Assembly (NCBI RefSeq): GCF_013111185.1
Contig: NZ_WVRE01000007.1
Span: 124,001-188,000, forward strand
DNA from: Ruegeria sp. HKCCD7303
Lineage (GTDB): Bacteria > Pseudomonadota > Alphaproteobacteria > Rhodobacterales > Rhodobacteraceae
DNA length: 64,000 nt
Direction: 5' to 3'
The notes under the pieces are model-generated. The model made no database searches. It was not told the DNA's origin and saw only the letters and a program-made list of their open reading frames with translations. This document shows positions 35,976 to 44,498 of this stretch, in pieces. The position numbers were made by a program, and so were the translations under genes. Each line of letters starts with the position of its first letter. Within the stretch, counting starts at the first letter, position 1.

Positions 35976-36800
35976 ATGGCACAGACCATCCTCATCACCG
36001 GCGCGTCGTCTGGTATCGGCAAAGTCACGGCAGAACTGTTTCAGAAACAAGGTTGGAACGTCATCGCCACCATGCGCAGCCCGGAAAAGGAAACCGAGCT
36101 ATCGCAGTTGGAAAACGTTCTGGTCACCCGTCTGGACGTAACCGACGAAGCTTCGATCACAACGGCCGTTGCAAACGGGATCGCGCGGTTCGGCCAGATC
36201 GATGTTCTGCTGAACAATGCAGGGTATGGGGCCTACGGGCCGTTGGAGGCGTTCCCGATGGACCGCATTCGTCGGCAATTTGACACCAACGTCATCGGTC
36301 TGCTGGCCGTAACCAAAGCGGTATTGCCGCACATGCGGGCGAACGGCTCTGGCTGCATCGTCAACATCTCATCCATCGGTGGACAGATCACCTTCCCGCT
36401 TGGGGCGCTGTATCACGGCACGAAGTTCGCAGTCGAAGGTCTGTCAGAGTCGCTGCATTACGAACTCGCTGCGGCTGGCATCAAGGTCAAGATTGTCGAG
36501 CCCGGGCTGATCGCCACAGATTTCGGCGGCCGCTCGTTCGACTTCGTCAATGATGAATCCATGACGGAATACCAGCCGGTGGTCCAGGCCTTGTTCGGCG
36601 CCTGGGGTTCAGAAGAGATGGCATCGCGCACCTCACCGCCCAGCGTTGTGGCCGACGTGATCTGGGATGCAGTGACCGAGGGGACTGACACATTGCGGTA
36701 TCGCGCGGGCGAGGATGCGGTCGAATACCTCGACAACCGCAAGGCACTGGACGATGCCACCTTCATCGGTGGAATGAAAACGATGCTCGGGCTGGCCTGA
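35976..36800 (+). CDS. SDR family oxidoreductase
   Basis: 274 residues of the classical SDR fold: ILITGASSGIGKVTAELF (NAD(P)-binding), LLNNAGYGAYGPLE, and the active-site Ser/Tyr-x3-Lys in NISSIGGQITFPLG and YHGTKFAVEGL. The start ATG has GGAGAAAG upstream. It probably reduces a carbonyl compound. It is likely controlled by the divergent AraC regulator. It is convergent with an Lrp gene three bases away. Substrate unknown. Confidence 0.9.
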   Translation: MAQTILITGASSGIGKVTAELFQKQGWNVIATMRSPEKETELSQLENVLVTRLDVTDEASITTAVANGIARFGQIDVLLNNAGYGAYGPLEAFPMDRIRRQFDTNVIGLLAVTKAVLPHMRANGSGCIVNISSIGGQITFPLGALYHGTKFAVEGLSESLHYELAAAGIKVKIVEPGLIATDFGGRSFDFVNDESMTEYQPVVQALFGAWGSEEMASRTSPPSVVADVIWDAVTEGTDTLRYRAGEDAVEYLDNRKALDDATFIGGMKTMLGLA

Positions 36801-36803
36801 GGT

Positions 36804-37265
36804 CTAAATCGGCAGCGGTCGCCCTTCGGCGATCGCTTCCATCGCGAAATACGAGGTCACACTGTCCAGTTCGACCTTTTCGATCAGGCGTTGGTAGACC
36901 TTGTCGTAAGACGCCATATCTTCGGTGACGACTTTCAGTTGGTAATCGTAATCGCCGCCGATGCGATGAAAATCCACGACTTCTGGGATGGTCAGAACAT
37001 GGCTGCGAAACGCCTGAAGCCATTCGGCCGAATGATGCCGCGTGCGCAGCATGACAAAGACCGCTAAGCTCAGCCCTAGTTTCTCGCGCGCGATACGAGC
37101 GGTGGATCCAATCAGGACGCCATCTTCGTTGAGGGCCTTCAATCGCCGCCAGCAGGCATTTTGAGAAAGACCAACGCGATCTGCCAATTCCCGTTGGGAT
37201 AGGGTGGCGTCCTTTTGCAGTTCTTTCAGAATGCGCGTGTCAATTTGATCTAATTTTGAAGTCAT
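36804..37265 (-). CDS. Lrp/AsnC family transcriptional regulator
   Basis: 153 residues: an N-terminal winged helix (LKELQKDATLSQRELADRVGL, CWRRLKALNEDG) and a C-terminal RAM effector domain. It is divergent from a class V PLP enzyme across 102 bases that contain the dyad-like TTGATCATATGA. It probably senses an amino acid and controls the neighbour. Confidence 0.92.
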   Translation of the reverse strand: MTSKLDQIDTRILKELQKDATLSQRELADRVGLSQNACWRRLKALNEDGVLIGSTARIAREKLGLSLAVFVMLRTRHHSAEWLQAFRSHVLTIPEVVDFHRIGGDYDYQLKVVTEDMASYDKVYQRLIEKVELDSVTSYFAMEAIAEGRPLPI

Positions 37266-37367
37266 ACTTGATCATATGACACAAAATATTCGAAATCTAC
37301 GCAAAGATAGGTGAAGTTTCCCCGGTGCGAATAAATCACATTGGTTGGGCACTTAGGAGCCCATGCC

Positions 37368-38783
37368 ATGACCCTGTCCAAATTTCGTGCGGATCTTTGT
37401 TCGACCACTCACAATTCCAACCTGCGCGACGGACTTATCGGAGAAAATGTTCTGATCCCGGGCCTGCTTGGGGACGTACCGCTTGTCTATGCGGATTACG
37501 TCGCTTCGGGCCGTGCATTGCGGCAGGTCGAAGACTATGTCGCGCAGCATGTGTTGCCGTTCTACGCGAACAGCCATACCGAGGCCTCCTACTGCGGTTC
37601 CTACATGACACGTCTGCGTCGCGAAGCACGCGATGAGATAGCCCGCCTTGTTGGCGCGAGGGGAGAGGACACGGTGATCTTTACCGGGTCCGGTGCCACG
37701 GCGGGGCTCAACCGGTTGGTCAGTTTGATGGGAGTGGAAGAGGCTGACCAGCCGGTTGTTTTGATCGGGCCATACGAGCATCATTCAAACATCTTGCCCT
37801 GGCGCGAGAGCAAGGCGCAGGTGATCGAAATCCCCGAGGCACGGGGTGGGGGTGTTGATCTGAACGCATTGCAAAATGCGTTGCAATCACATGCGGACGC
37901 TGACCTGTTGATCGGGTCGTTTTCTGCCGCATCTAATGTGACGGGCATTATTACTGACCCAGATCCGGTGACGCGATTGCTCAAGGCGCATGGGGCTTTG
38001 GCCGTGTGGGACTATGCCGGCGGCGGGCCGTATCTGCCGATGGATATGGGTCCGGCGGATGCGCGCAAAGACGCCATCGTGGTTTCTCCGCATAAGTTCC
38101 CCGGTGGTCCGGGCGCGTCAGGCATTTTGATCGTGAATCAATCGGCCGTTCAAAGAAATTGCCCCAGCTGGCCCGGCGGTGGCACGGTCAGTTTTGTATC
38201 GCCATGGCGCCACGATTACAGCGCCGATCTGTCAACTCGCGAAGAGGCCGGAACGCCCAACGTGATCGGAGACATACGCGCGGCACTGGCGTTCATCGTG
38301 AAGGATGTCGTCGGAACAGAGGAAATTGCCGGGCGCGAAGCGCAATTCAACCAGATGGCTCTGGAAGGTTGGCAGGACAACCCGCACCTGACTTTGCTTG
38401 GGGTCGATAACCCGCATCGCTTGCCAATCTTCTCGTTTCTTGTTCGCGACAATGCTGGACAACCGGTGCATCAGCAGCTGTTCACCCGGATGCTCAGCGA
38501 CATCTATGGTATTCAGGCGCGCGGTGGCTGTGCCTGCGCGGGACCATATGCGCATCGTTTGTTGGGGATAGATCGCGCCATGTCCGAGGAGTTGCATGCG
38601 GATTTGTCGGCCGGAGAAGAGATGAAGAAGCCCGGTTGGGTGCGCTTGAATTTCTCGTATCTGATGGACGAGGAAACGGTTCAGTTCATTATCGACAGCG
38701 TCAATGACTTGTCCCGCCGAACCGAAGAGTTCGCGCCCTTTTACAACGCCGACCCGGCAACCGCGCGCTTCAAAGCCGCATGA
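37368..38783 (+). CDS. class V aminotransferase-fold PLP enzyme (cysteine desulfurase-like)
   Basis: 471 residues. PLP-site motifs are FTGSGATAGLNRLV, then the Asp/Gln region AVWDYAGGGPYLPMD, and the catalytic lysine in VVSPHKFPGGPGASG. GGCACAGPYAHRLLGID in the C-terminal part has Cys residues but is not the usual SufS/IscS loop. The start ATG has TAGGAG eight bases upstream. It is divergent from an Lrp regulator, suggesting an amino-acid-linked role (lyase, desulfurase or transaminase). Function not fixed. Confidence 0.85.
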   Translation: MTLSKFRADLCSTTHNSNLRDGLIGENVLIPGLLGDVPLVYADYVASGRALRQVEDYVAQHVLPFYANSHTEASYCGSYMTRLRREARDEIARLVGARGEDTVIFTGSGATAGLNRLVSLMGVEEADQPVVLIGPYEHHSNILPWRESKAQVIEIPEARGGGVDLNALQNALQSHADADLLIGSFSAASNVTGIITDPDPVTRLLKAHGALAVWDYAGGGPYLPMDMGPADARKDAIVVSPHKFPGGPGASGILIVNQSAVQRNCPSWPGGGTVSFVSPWRHDYSADLSTREEAGTPNVIGDIRAALAFIVKDVVGTEEIAGREAQFNQMALEGWQDNPHLTLLGVDNPHRLPIFSFLVRDNAGQPVHQQLFTRMLSDIYGIQARGGCACAGPYAHRLLGIDRAMSEELHADLSAGEEMKKPGWVRLNFSYLMDEETVQFIIDSVNDLSRRTEEFAPFYNADPATARFKAA

Positions 38784-38805
38784 TGGATTTGCCGCTTTTC
38801 TCAAC

Positions 38806-38848
38806 CCGTTGAGACAGGTATGAGAGGCCCATTCAACGGAGCCTCTCA
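38806..38848 (+). ncRNA. candidate H-type pseudoknot in the hisC leader
   Basis: CCGTTGA (38806-38812) pairs with TCAACGG (38833-38839), and TGAGAGGC (38821-38828) pairs with GCCTCTCA (38841-38848). The order 5'S1, 5'S2, 3'S1, 3'S2 is that of an H-type pseudoknot. Loops are 8, 4 and 1 bases. It ends on the base before the hisC ATG and buries the CGGAG ribosome binding site. A competing hairpin TCTCAA-CCCG-TTGAGA (38799-38814) uses part of S1. This is the geometry of small SD-occluding riboswitches, but the sequence is not a class I recognise. Confidence 0.5.
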
Positions 38849-39934
38849 ATGACCAAGATCACCCCTCAACCCGGCATTATGGACATCGCGCTCTATCAGG
38901 GCGGCCAGTCGCATGTGGCCGGGGTGGAACACGTGATCAAGCTGAGCTCGAACGAAAACCCGTTTGGGCCAAGCCCCAAGGCGATTGAGGCGGTACGCGA
39001 CAGCGCGGCAACTTTGCATCGTTATCCCAGCACTGACCACGCAAGCCTGCGCGCAGCAATCGGCGCGCGCCACGGGCTGGACCCGGCGCGGATCATCTGC
39101 GGTGTCGGCAGTGACGAGGTGCTGCAATTCATCGCTCAGGCTTATGCGGGCCCGGGGGATGAGGTGATTTACACCGAGCACGGGTTCTCGATGTACCCAA
39201 TCATCGCCCGCATGGCGGGTGCGACGCCGGTCATGGTAGCCGAGCGTGACCGCAAGGTGGATGTGGATGCCATTCTGTCTGCAGTGACGGGGCAAACGCG
39301 GATCGTGTTTGTCACCAACCCGGGCAACCCGACCTCAACCATGATCTCGAATGACGAACTGGAACGGCTTGCACAGGGTCTGCCTGACACCTGCTTGATA
39401 GTTCTGGACGGGGCCTATGCCGAGTTTGTGGACGGGTTCGACGGCGGTGCGTCGCTGGTCGATGCCCATGAGAATGTCATCATGACCCGTACCTTTTCAA
39501 AAGTGTACGGGCTGGGTGGAATGCGGGTTGGCTGGGGCTATGCGCATCAATCGATCATCGACGTGCTGAACCGGGTACGCCAACCGTTCAACCTTTCACT
39601 GACTGCCTTGGCTGCGGCTGAGGCTGCGGTGAACGATGTCGAGTTTCTGTCCTTTTGCCAATCTGAAAACGCGCGTCTGCGTGTGTTTCTGGCGGATGAG
39701 CTGGACAAGGTCGATGTGCCCTCGGACCCGTCCTGTACCAACTTCATCCTCGCACGTTTCGCAGACAGGGCCGAGGCCGAAGCCTGCGACGACTACCTCA
39801 AATCGCAGGGTTTGATTGTCCGTCGTGTTGCAGGCTACAACCTGCCAAACGCCCTGCGGATTACCGTGGGCGACGAAGAAGCCTGCCGCCGTGTCGTTGC
39901 GGCGATTACTGCATTTAAGAAGGGCGCAGCATGA
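38849..39934 (+). CDS. hisC: histidinol-phosphate aminotransferase
   Basis: 361 residues, class I/II aminotransferase fold. Substrate-recognition and PLP motifs are [33 protein letters not shown] and the catalytic Lys in [15 protein letters not shown]. It converts imidazole-acetol phosphate to histidinol phosphate. In this position, with a prephenate dehydrogenase directly after it (ATGA overlap), it may also serve tyrosine and phenylalanine transamination. Its ribosome binding site lies in a candidate pseudoknot. Confidence 0.93.
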   Translation: MTKITPQPGIMDIALYQGGQSHVAGVEHVIKLSSNENPFGPSPKAIEAVRDSAATLHRYPSTDHASLRAAIGARHGLDPARIICGVGSDEVLQFIAQAYAGPGDEVIYTEHGFSMYPIIARMAGATPVMVAERDRKVDVDAILSAVTGQTRIVFVTNPGNPTSTMISNDELERLAQGLPDTCLIVLDGAYAEFVDGFDGGASLVDAHENVIMTRTFSKVYGLGGMRVGWGYAHQSIIDVLNRVRQPFNLSLTALAAAEAAVNDVEFLSFCQSENARLRVFLADELDKVDVPSDPSCTNFILARFADRAEAEACDDYLKSQGLIVRRVAGYNLPNALRITVGDEEACRRVVAAITAFKKGAA

Positions 39935-40851
39935 GCCAGATATACGACCGTGTTGCGCTTATCGGGCTGGGCCTGATTGCTTCGTCCATGTTCTGGGCGA
40001 TCAAACGGGCAGGGCTGGCCGGGGAAGTCACGGGTTATGCCCGGTCCGAGGCCACTCGGGACACCGCGCGCAGAATAGGGCTGTGCGACCGCGTTTGCGA
40101 TACCGCGCAAGAAGCCGTTGAGGGCGCCGATCTGGTTGTCCTCTGTGTCCCGGTCGGGGCGATGGGGGCTGTCGCAGAAGAGATTGCACCCGTTTTGAAA
40201 TCCGGCGCGACGGTGTCGGATGTCGGTTCGGTCAAGCGCAACGTGATCGACGCTGTGCAGCCGCACATCCCCGAAACCGTGCATTTTATCCCGGCACACC
40301 CGTTGGCAGGTACCGAACATTCCGGCCCGGAATCTGGTTTTGCAGAACTGTTTGACAACCGCTGGTGCCTGTTGGTCCCGGTCGAGAACTCGGACCCCGA
40401 GGCGATTGCCCGCCTACGTGCGTTGTGGGAAGGCATGGGGTCAAACGTCGATGAGATGGATGCAGATCACCATGATCTGGTGTTGGCCGTGACCTCTCAT
40501 GCGCCGCACCTGATTGCCTATACAATGGTTGGCGTGGCAGACGATCTGCGACGCGTAACCGACAGTGAGGTCATAAAATATTCGGCCGCCGGTTTCCGGG
40601 ACTTCACCCGCATCGCAGCATCCGACCCGACCATGTGGCGGGATGTTTTCCTGTCCAACAAGGATGCCACGCTGGAAATTCTGGGCCGCTTCACCGAAGA
40701 GCTGTTTGCCCTGCAACGCGCCATCCGAACCGGTGACGGAGAACATTTGTTTGACTACTTTACCCGGACGCGTGCTATTCGTCGCGGCATTATCGATGCG
40801 GGGCAGGATACGGATGCTCCGGATTTTGGGCGCGGGAAGTCAAGTACATGA
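39931..40851 (+). CDS. tyrC: prephenate (arogenate) dehydrogenase
   Basis: 306 residues. NAD-binding [17 protein letters not shown] opens the Rossmann domain. [16 protein letters not shown] is the substrate-binding His region and is strongly conserved in TyrA/TyrC. It catalyses oxidative decarboxylation of prephenate or arogenate in tyrosine synthesis. It overlaps hisC and the next gene by four bases each (ATGA), so the three are translationally coupled. Confidence 0.92.
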   Translation: MSQIYDRVALIGLGLIASSMFWAIKRAGLAGEVTGYARSEATRDTARRIGLCDRVCDTAQEAVEGADLVVLCVPVGAMGAVAEEIAPVLKSGATVSDVGSVKRNVIDAVQPHIPETVHFIPAHPLAGTEHSGPESGFAELFDNRWCLLVPVENSDPEAIARLRALWEGMGSNVDEMDADHHDLVLAVTSHAPHLIAYTMVGVADDLRRVTDSEVIKYSAAGFRDFTRIAASDPTMWRDVFLSNKDATLEILGRFTEELFALQRAIRTGDGEHLFDYFTRTRAIRRGIIDAGQDTDAPDFGRGKSST

Positions 40852-41651
40852 AGCTAAGCTGGGGGCACGTTCTGATCGGAGTCCTGGCCTTAACGGCCAT
40901 GACATCGCAGGCTGCGCCTCTGGATCGGTCCTTGGTGCCTTTGACGCGTCCGGCGTTGGGGCAGGTCGCGAAAACCGACGGTGCTCAACCAACATTGCGA
41001 CCTGTATCACGCCCGGTTTCGCCACAGGTTACAGCTGCGGTGGTGCGTCCGTCGGAGGTGCCGCTTAGACCCTTGATGCGCCCCGAATGGCTGGAACAAG
41101 AGGTGCTGTTCAAGAAGCGCAAGCTGCGCAAAAGCTCGGTCTGCGGTGATATTGCCATTCAGGGCAAGCCAGTGGGTCGGGTCGGAAGTAAGAATTCAGC
41201 TTGTGGCGTCAAAGACGCAGTGCAGATCACTTCTGTCTCGGGTGTGGCGCTCAGCCGTCCTTCGACCATGGACTGTGGCACCGCGATCGCACTGAACAAA
41301 TGGGTTGATAAAACAGTCAAACCCACTTTTAAGCGCCGTGGCCCTGTGGTTGAGCTACAAGTGGCTGCCCATTACGCGTGCCGAACCCGCAACAACCGCA
41401 AGGGTGCTCGGATTTCCGAGCATGGCAAGGGTCGGGCAATTGACATCTCGGGGTTCACGATGGCCGATGGCGAGGTGGTGACAGTACTGAAAGGCTGGCG
41501 CAAGAACCCCTCGCAAAAGCAACTCAAGAAGATCTGGCGCGGCGCGTGCGGCCCGTTTGGCACCGTTCTGGGGCCGAATTCAGACCGCTATCACAAGGAT
41601 CATTTCCATCTGGACACAGCCCGCTATCGCAGTGGCACTTACTGCCGCTAG
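40848..41651 (+). CDS. extensin-like family exported protein
   Basis: 267 residues with a signal peptide (WGHVLIGVLALTAMTSQAAP). A Pro/Arg-rich linker is followed by the extensin-like C-terminal domain: CGTAIALNKWVDKTVKP, ARISEHGKGRAIDISGF, and HKDHFHLDTARY, with Cys residues likely forming disulfides. The His/Asp pattern recalls the LAS/VanY-type peptidase fold, so it may act on the cell wall. It overlaps tyrC and ends within three bases of the convergent DUF2125 gene. Confidence 0.88.
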   Translation: MKLSWGHVLIGVLALTAMTSQAAPLDRSLVPLTRPALGQVAKTDGAQPTLRPVSRPVSPQVTAAVVRPSEVPLRPLMRPEWLEQEVLFKKRKLRKSSVCGDIAIQGKPVGRVGSKNSACGVKDAVQITSVSGVALSRPSTMDCGTAIALNKWVDKTVKPTFKRRGPVVELQVAAHYACRTRNNRKGARISEHGKGRAIDISGFTMADGEVVTVLKGWRKNPSQKQLKKIWRGACGPFGTVLGPNSDRYHKDHFHLDTARYRSGTYCR

Positions 41652-42649
41652 CGCAAGATCAGGCGAGGGGCAGGCCCCAAGGGCAATGGTCCAAGTGCTA
41701 CAAATCCGTCGCGGAAATTCAGCTGCAAGTCCAGTGCATTAGGGTTCCCCCCCAACCCAGCCATAAAGTTGAGCGCGCGCGTAACCGGATCTACGGCCTG
41801 ATCGGGTAGGGCACCCGCCGCATTTGCCATGGCGATCATGTCCCGCCAGTTTTCTGCCTTGACCGCTATCTCTCCTGTTGGAATTCCTTGCTCATCCACA
41901 TCCAATGCGCCGGTGGCGAATAACCTGAGCCCACCCCACTTGGCCTCGGCGAGCTTAAGGTCGATCCTGACCGGCTGAGGTCGACCCTGTTCCAGCGCGG
42001 ACCGGTCCCAGGGTTTGCTGAAGGTCGCGACCATGTCCAGTTCAAGTGTGTCAAAAGCTTGCGGCAGCGAGGCGGCGGACTTCATCAGATCACGCAGCTC
42101 ATCGCCAGGGGCAAATCCATCCACGCGCACAGCCATGTTATAGGCTTCGGGTGTGGCGGTTTGCTCCATCAGCAGTTCCAGGGTTCCACCCGCGGCCAAA
42201 GCCTGCGCGTTCTCGGTAATGGACCATGGGCCTGCGGTCAGTGCCATTTTTTCCAGAACCAACGCTACGCCCGGCCGCAACTGCAATTGCGCTTGCAACG
42301 CATCTGCTTCGATCGTTGCGGTCTGATCGAAATATGACAGGCGCTGCGGTGTATCGGCAAAGCGCAGGATCTGACGTCCGGGCCAGATCGCAGGGCTTTC
42401 GAACTCAATCCAGTCCGCGCTCCATGCGGTACCCGTTACCGGATCCGCTAGGGCGGGATTGTTCAGCCGTGTCATGTGATGGGTCGGGTAGCCCGCTGTC
42501 TCAACCTCCGAGAACTCCGCTTGCCAGCCCAGCTCCTGCTGTTGGTCGAACCAGCCGGTGATGGCATTGCGCAGCCCAAATCCGGCGATGAACCAATAGA
42601 TGCTCCACAGAGCGGCTATAAAGATGAACACTCGTAATAGACGGCGCAT
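41648..42649 (-). CDS. DUF2125 domain protein
   Basis: 333 residues. An N-terminal membrane segment (RVFIFIAALWSIYWFIAGF) is followed by a long beta-rich periplasmic part with NAITGWFDQQQELGWQAEFSEV, the usual start of this family. It is found throughout Alphaproteobacteria and its role is unknown, although a beta-groove lipid-transport-like shape has been considered for similar proteins. It overlaps the convergent extensin gene by its stop codon. Confidence 0.87.
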   Translation of the reverse strand: MRRLLRVFIFIAALWSIYWFIAGFGLRNAITGWFDQQQELGWQAEFSEVETAGYPTHHMTRLNNPALADPVTGTAWSADWIEFESPAIWPGRQILRFADTPQRLSYFDQTATIEADALQAQLQLRPGVALVLEKMALTAGPWSITENAQALAAGGTLELLMEQTATPEAYNMAVRVDGFAPGDELRDLMKSAASLPQAFDTLELDMVATFSKPWDRSALEQGRPQPVRIDLKLAEAKWGGLRLFATGALDVDEQGIPTGEIAVKAENWRDMIAMANAAGALPDQAVDPVTRALNFMAGLGGNPNALDLQLNFRDGFVALGPLPLGPAPRLILR

Positions 42650-42716
42650 GAGCTTTGGCCCTTTTTCCTGCCTCGGATTTGATGTTTATAGGCCGAAACA
42701 GGCAAGGACCAGTGCA

Positions 42717-43247
42717 ATGACGATGTGGGTATTCGGATATGGATCGCTGCTGTGGAATCCGGGCTTTCCGGTGGCGCGCAGCGAACGCGCAACGTTGCAC
42801 GGGTTTGCCCGATCCTTCTGCATGAGCTCGATCCACCACCGCGGGACCGAGGAAAAACCGGGTCTGGTGCTGGCGCTGGACGAGCAGGTAAACGCAAATT
42901 GCACGGGTTTGGCCCTGGCGGTTGAGGCTGGCCACGAAGAGCGTACCCTGCACGAATTGCGCGAACGCGAACTGATTTCGTCGGCCTATGTCGAGCGGAT
43001 GCTGGATGTGCATCTGGAAACCGGAGACATCGTCAATGCCGTCACCTATGTGATCGATGCAGACCACGTCCAGTATTGCGGTGGGATGCCATTAGAGGAT
43101 CAGGCCCAGATCATCGCCAACGCGATTGGTGGGCGCGGTCCCAACGACGAATACCTGTACAATACCGCCGAACATTTGGCCGAGATCGGTCTGCGCGACT
43201 CCGATCTTGAGTGGTTGGCGCAACGGGTGCGCAGCATCACCGCATAA
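42717..43247 (+). CDS. ChaC-type gamma-glutamylcyclotransferase
   Basis: 176 residues. The substrate-phosphate/gamma-glutamyl binding loop VFGYGSLLWNPGFP is at the start. The catalytic Glu region lies near LHELRERELISSAY. It would break glutathione to 5-oxoproline and Cys-Gly in the cytoplasm. The ATG at 42717 has AAGGA eight bases upstream, and a second ATG follows two codons later. It is divergent from the DUF2125 gene. Confidence 0.9.
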   Translation: MTMWVFGYGSLLWNPGFPVARSERATLHGFARSFCMSSIHHRGTEEKPGLVLALDEQVNANCTGLALAVEAGHEERTLHELRERELISSAYVERMLDVHLETGDIVNAVTYVIDADHVQYCGGMPLEDQAQIIANAIGGRGPNDEYLYNTAEHLAEIGLRDSDLEWLAQRVRSITA

Positions 43248-43316
43248 ACTCTTGGCGTAACCCGCGGAATTTCGCTAGATTCATCGCAGAGCAGGCAAAG
43301 ACCGGGAACCACGCGC

Positions 43317-44495
43317 ATGGCGCAGGCACATCAGGGCGCGAGACCCCATTTCTCGCATCCAACACGACAAATCCTGTTGATGTTGATGGCAATCGGCCTG
43401 TCCGGGCTGGGTGTGTTTCTGGCGCTGCCCTACGTGCTGCCGGTATTCTTCGCCAATCCGTATCTGAATGGCTTTATCCTGCTGGTATTCCTGATCGGCG
43501 TTTTTGCGTGTTTCTATCAGGTGACACAGCTGATTGGGTCTGTGCGCTGGATCGAAGCCTTTGTGGGGGGTGTTGTTCGAGAAGACGCCCGTACACCGCA
43601 GCTGTTGGCCCCTTTGGCATCACTATTGCGCGAGCGCGGTGCCCGGTCTCAGATCAGTTCTACCTCGACCAGATCCATTCTGGATTCCGTGGCGGAGCGG
43701 GTCGAGGAAGAGCGAGAAATTACCCGCTATATCACCAACGTCCTGATCTATTTGGGTCTTTTGGGCACATTCTTTGGTTTGGCGACAACCGTTCCGGCCA
43801 TCGTTGACACCATCCGAAGCCTGAACCCGCAGGAGGGCGAAGAAGGTCTGGCCGTCTTCAACCGTCTGATGACCGGGCTTGAGGCACAGTTGCAGGGTAT
43901 GGGTGTTGCGTTTGGTTCGTCCTTGCTGGGCTTGGCCGGGTCTCTGATCGTCGGTCTGCTCGAAGTGTTTGCCGGACACGGGCAGAACAGGTTTTATCGT
44001 GAACTCGAAGAATGGCTGTCTTCGATTACGCGCGTTGGCTTTGCAGGCGGTGAGGAAGGCGGAGCCGAGATCGCTGTGCTCGCGCCGGTCTTAGATGCCA
44101 TGTCCGAACAGATGGACGCCCTGCAGGATTTGTTCTCAGCCCAGGAAAGTGATCGGGCAGAGGTTTCGGCTAAGCTAGGTCAACTGGTCGATGTGATCGG
44201 TGAGATGAACAATCGTCAGGCCAATAGCGAAAGTGTCACCTCGGCTTTGGAGCGTGTTGCGCTTGGGCAGGATGCGCTGCTGGATCACATGCGTGAACAC
44301 GGCGCAGGTGAGGGTATCGACGCGGAAAGCCGAATGCGGCTTCGTTCAATGGACGTTCAGTTGCTGCGTATTCTCGAAGAGATTTCGGCGGGTCGACAGG
44401 AAAGCATGAACGAATTCCGTAAGGATATCGAACTTCTGGTCAAGGCACTGACTCTGCCGCGCGGCGCAGTACGCACCACGCCGGAAGGAGAGTAA
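43317..44495 (+). CDS. MotA/TolQ/ExbB-like proton channel protein
   Basis: 392 residues with three or four membrane segments: residues about 18-40, 48-70, and LGLLGTFFGLATTVPAI in the conserved channel region near residue 150. The C-terminal 170 residues are soluble and helical. It pairs with the next gene, which has one membrane segment, a long coiled coil and an OmpA-like domain, as MotA pairs with MotB. There is no separate ExbD or TolR. It probably forms a peptidoglycan-anchored, proton-driven complex of unknown role. Confidence 0.82.
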   Translation: MAQAHQGARPHFSHPTRQILLMLMAIGLSGLGVFLALPYVLPVFFANPYLNGFILLVFLIGVFACFYQVTQLIGSVRWIEAFVGGVVREDARTPQLLAPLASLLRERGARSQISSTSTRSILDSVAERVEEEREITRYITNVLIYLGLLGTFFGLATTVPAIVDTIRSLNPQEGEEGLAVFNRLMTGLEAQLQGMGVAFGSSLLGLAGSLIVGLLEVFAGHGQNRFYRELEEWLSSITRVGFAGGEEGGAEIAVLAPVLDAMSEQMDALQDLFSAQESDRAEVSAKLGQLVDVIGEMNNRQANSESVTSALERVALGQDALLDHMREHGAGEGIDAESRMRLRSMDVQLLRILEEISAGRQESMNEFRKDIELLVKALTLPRGAVRTTPEGE

Positions 44496-44498
44496 CCC

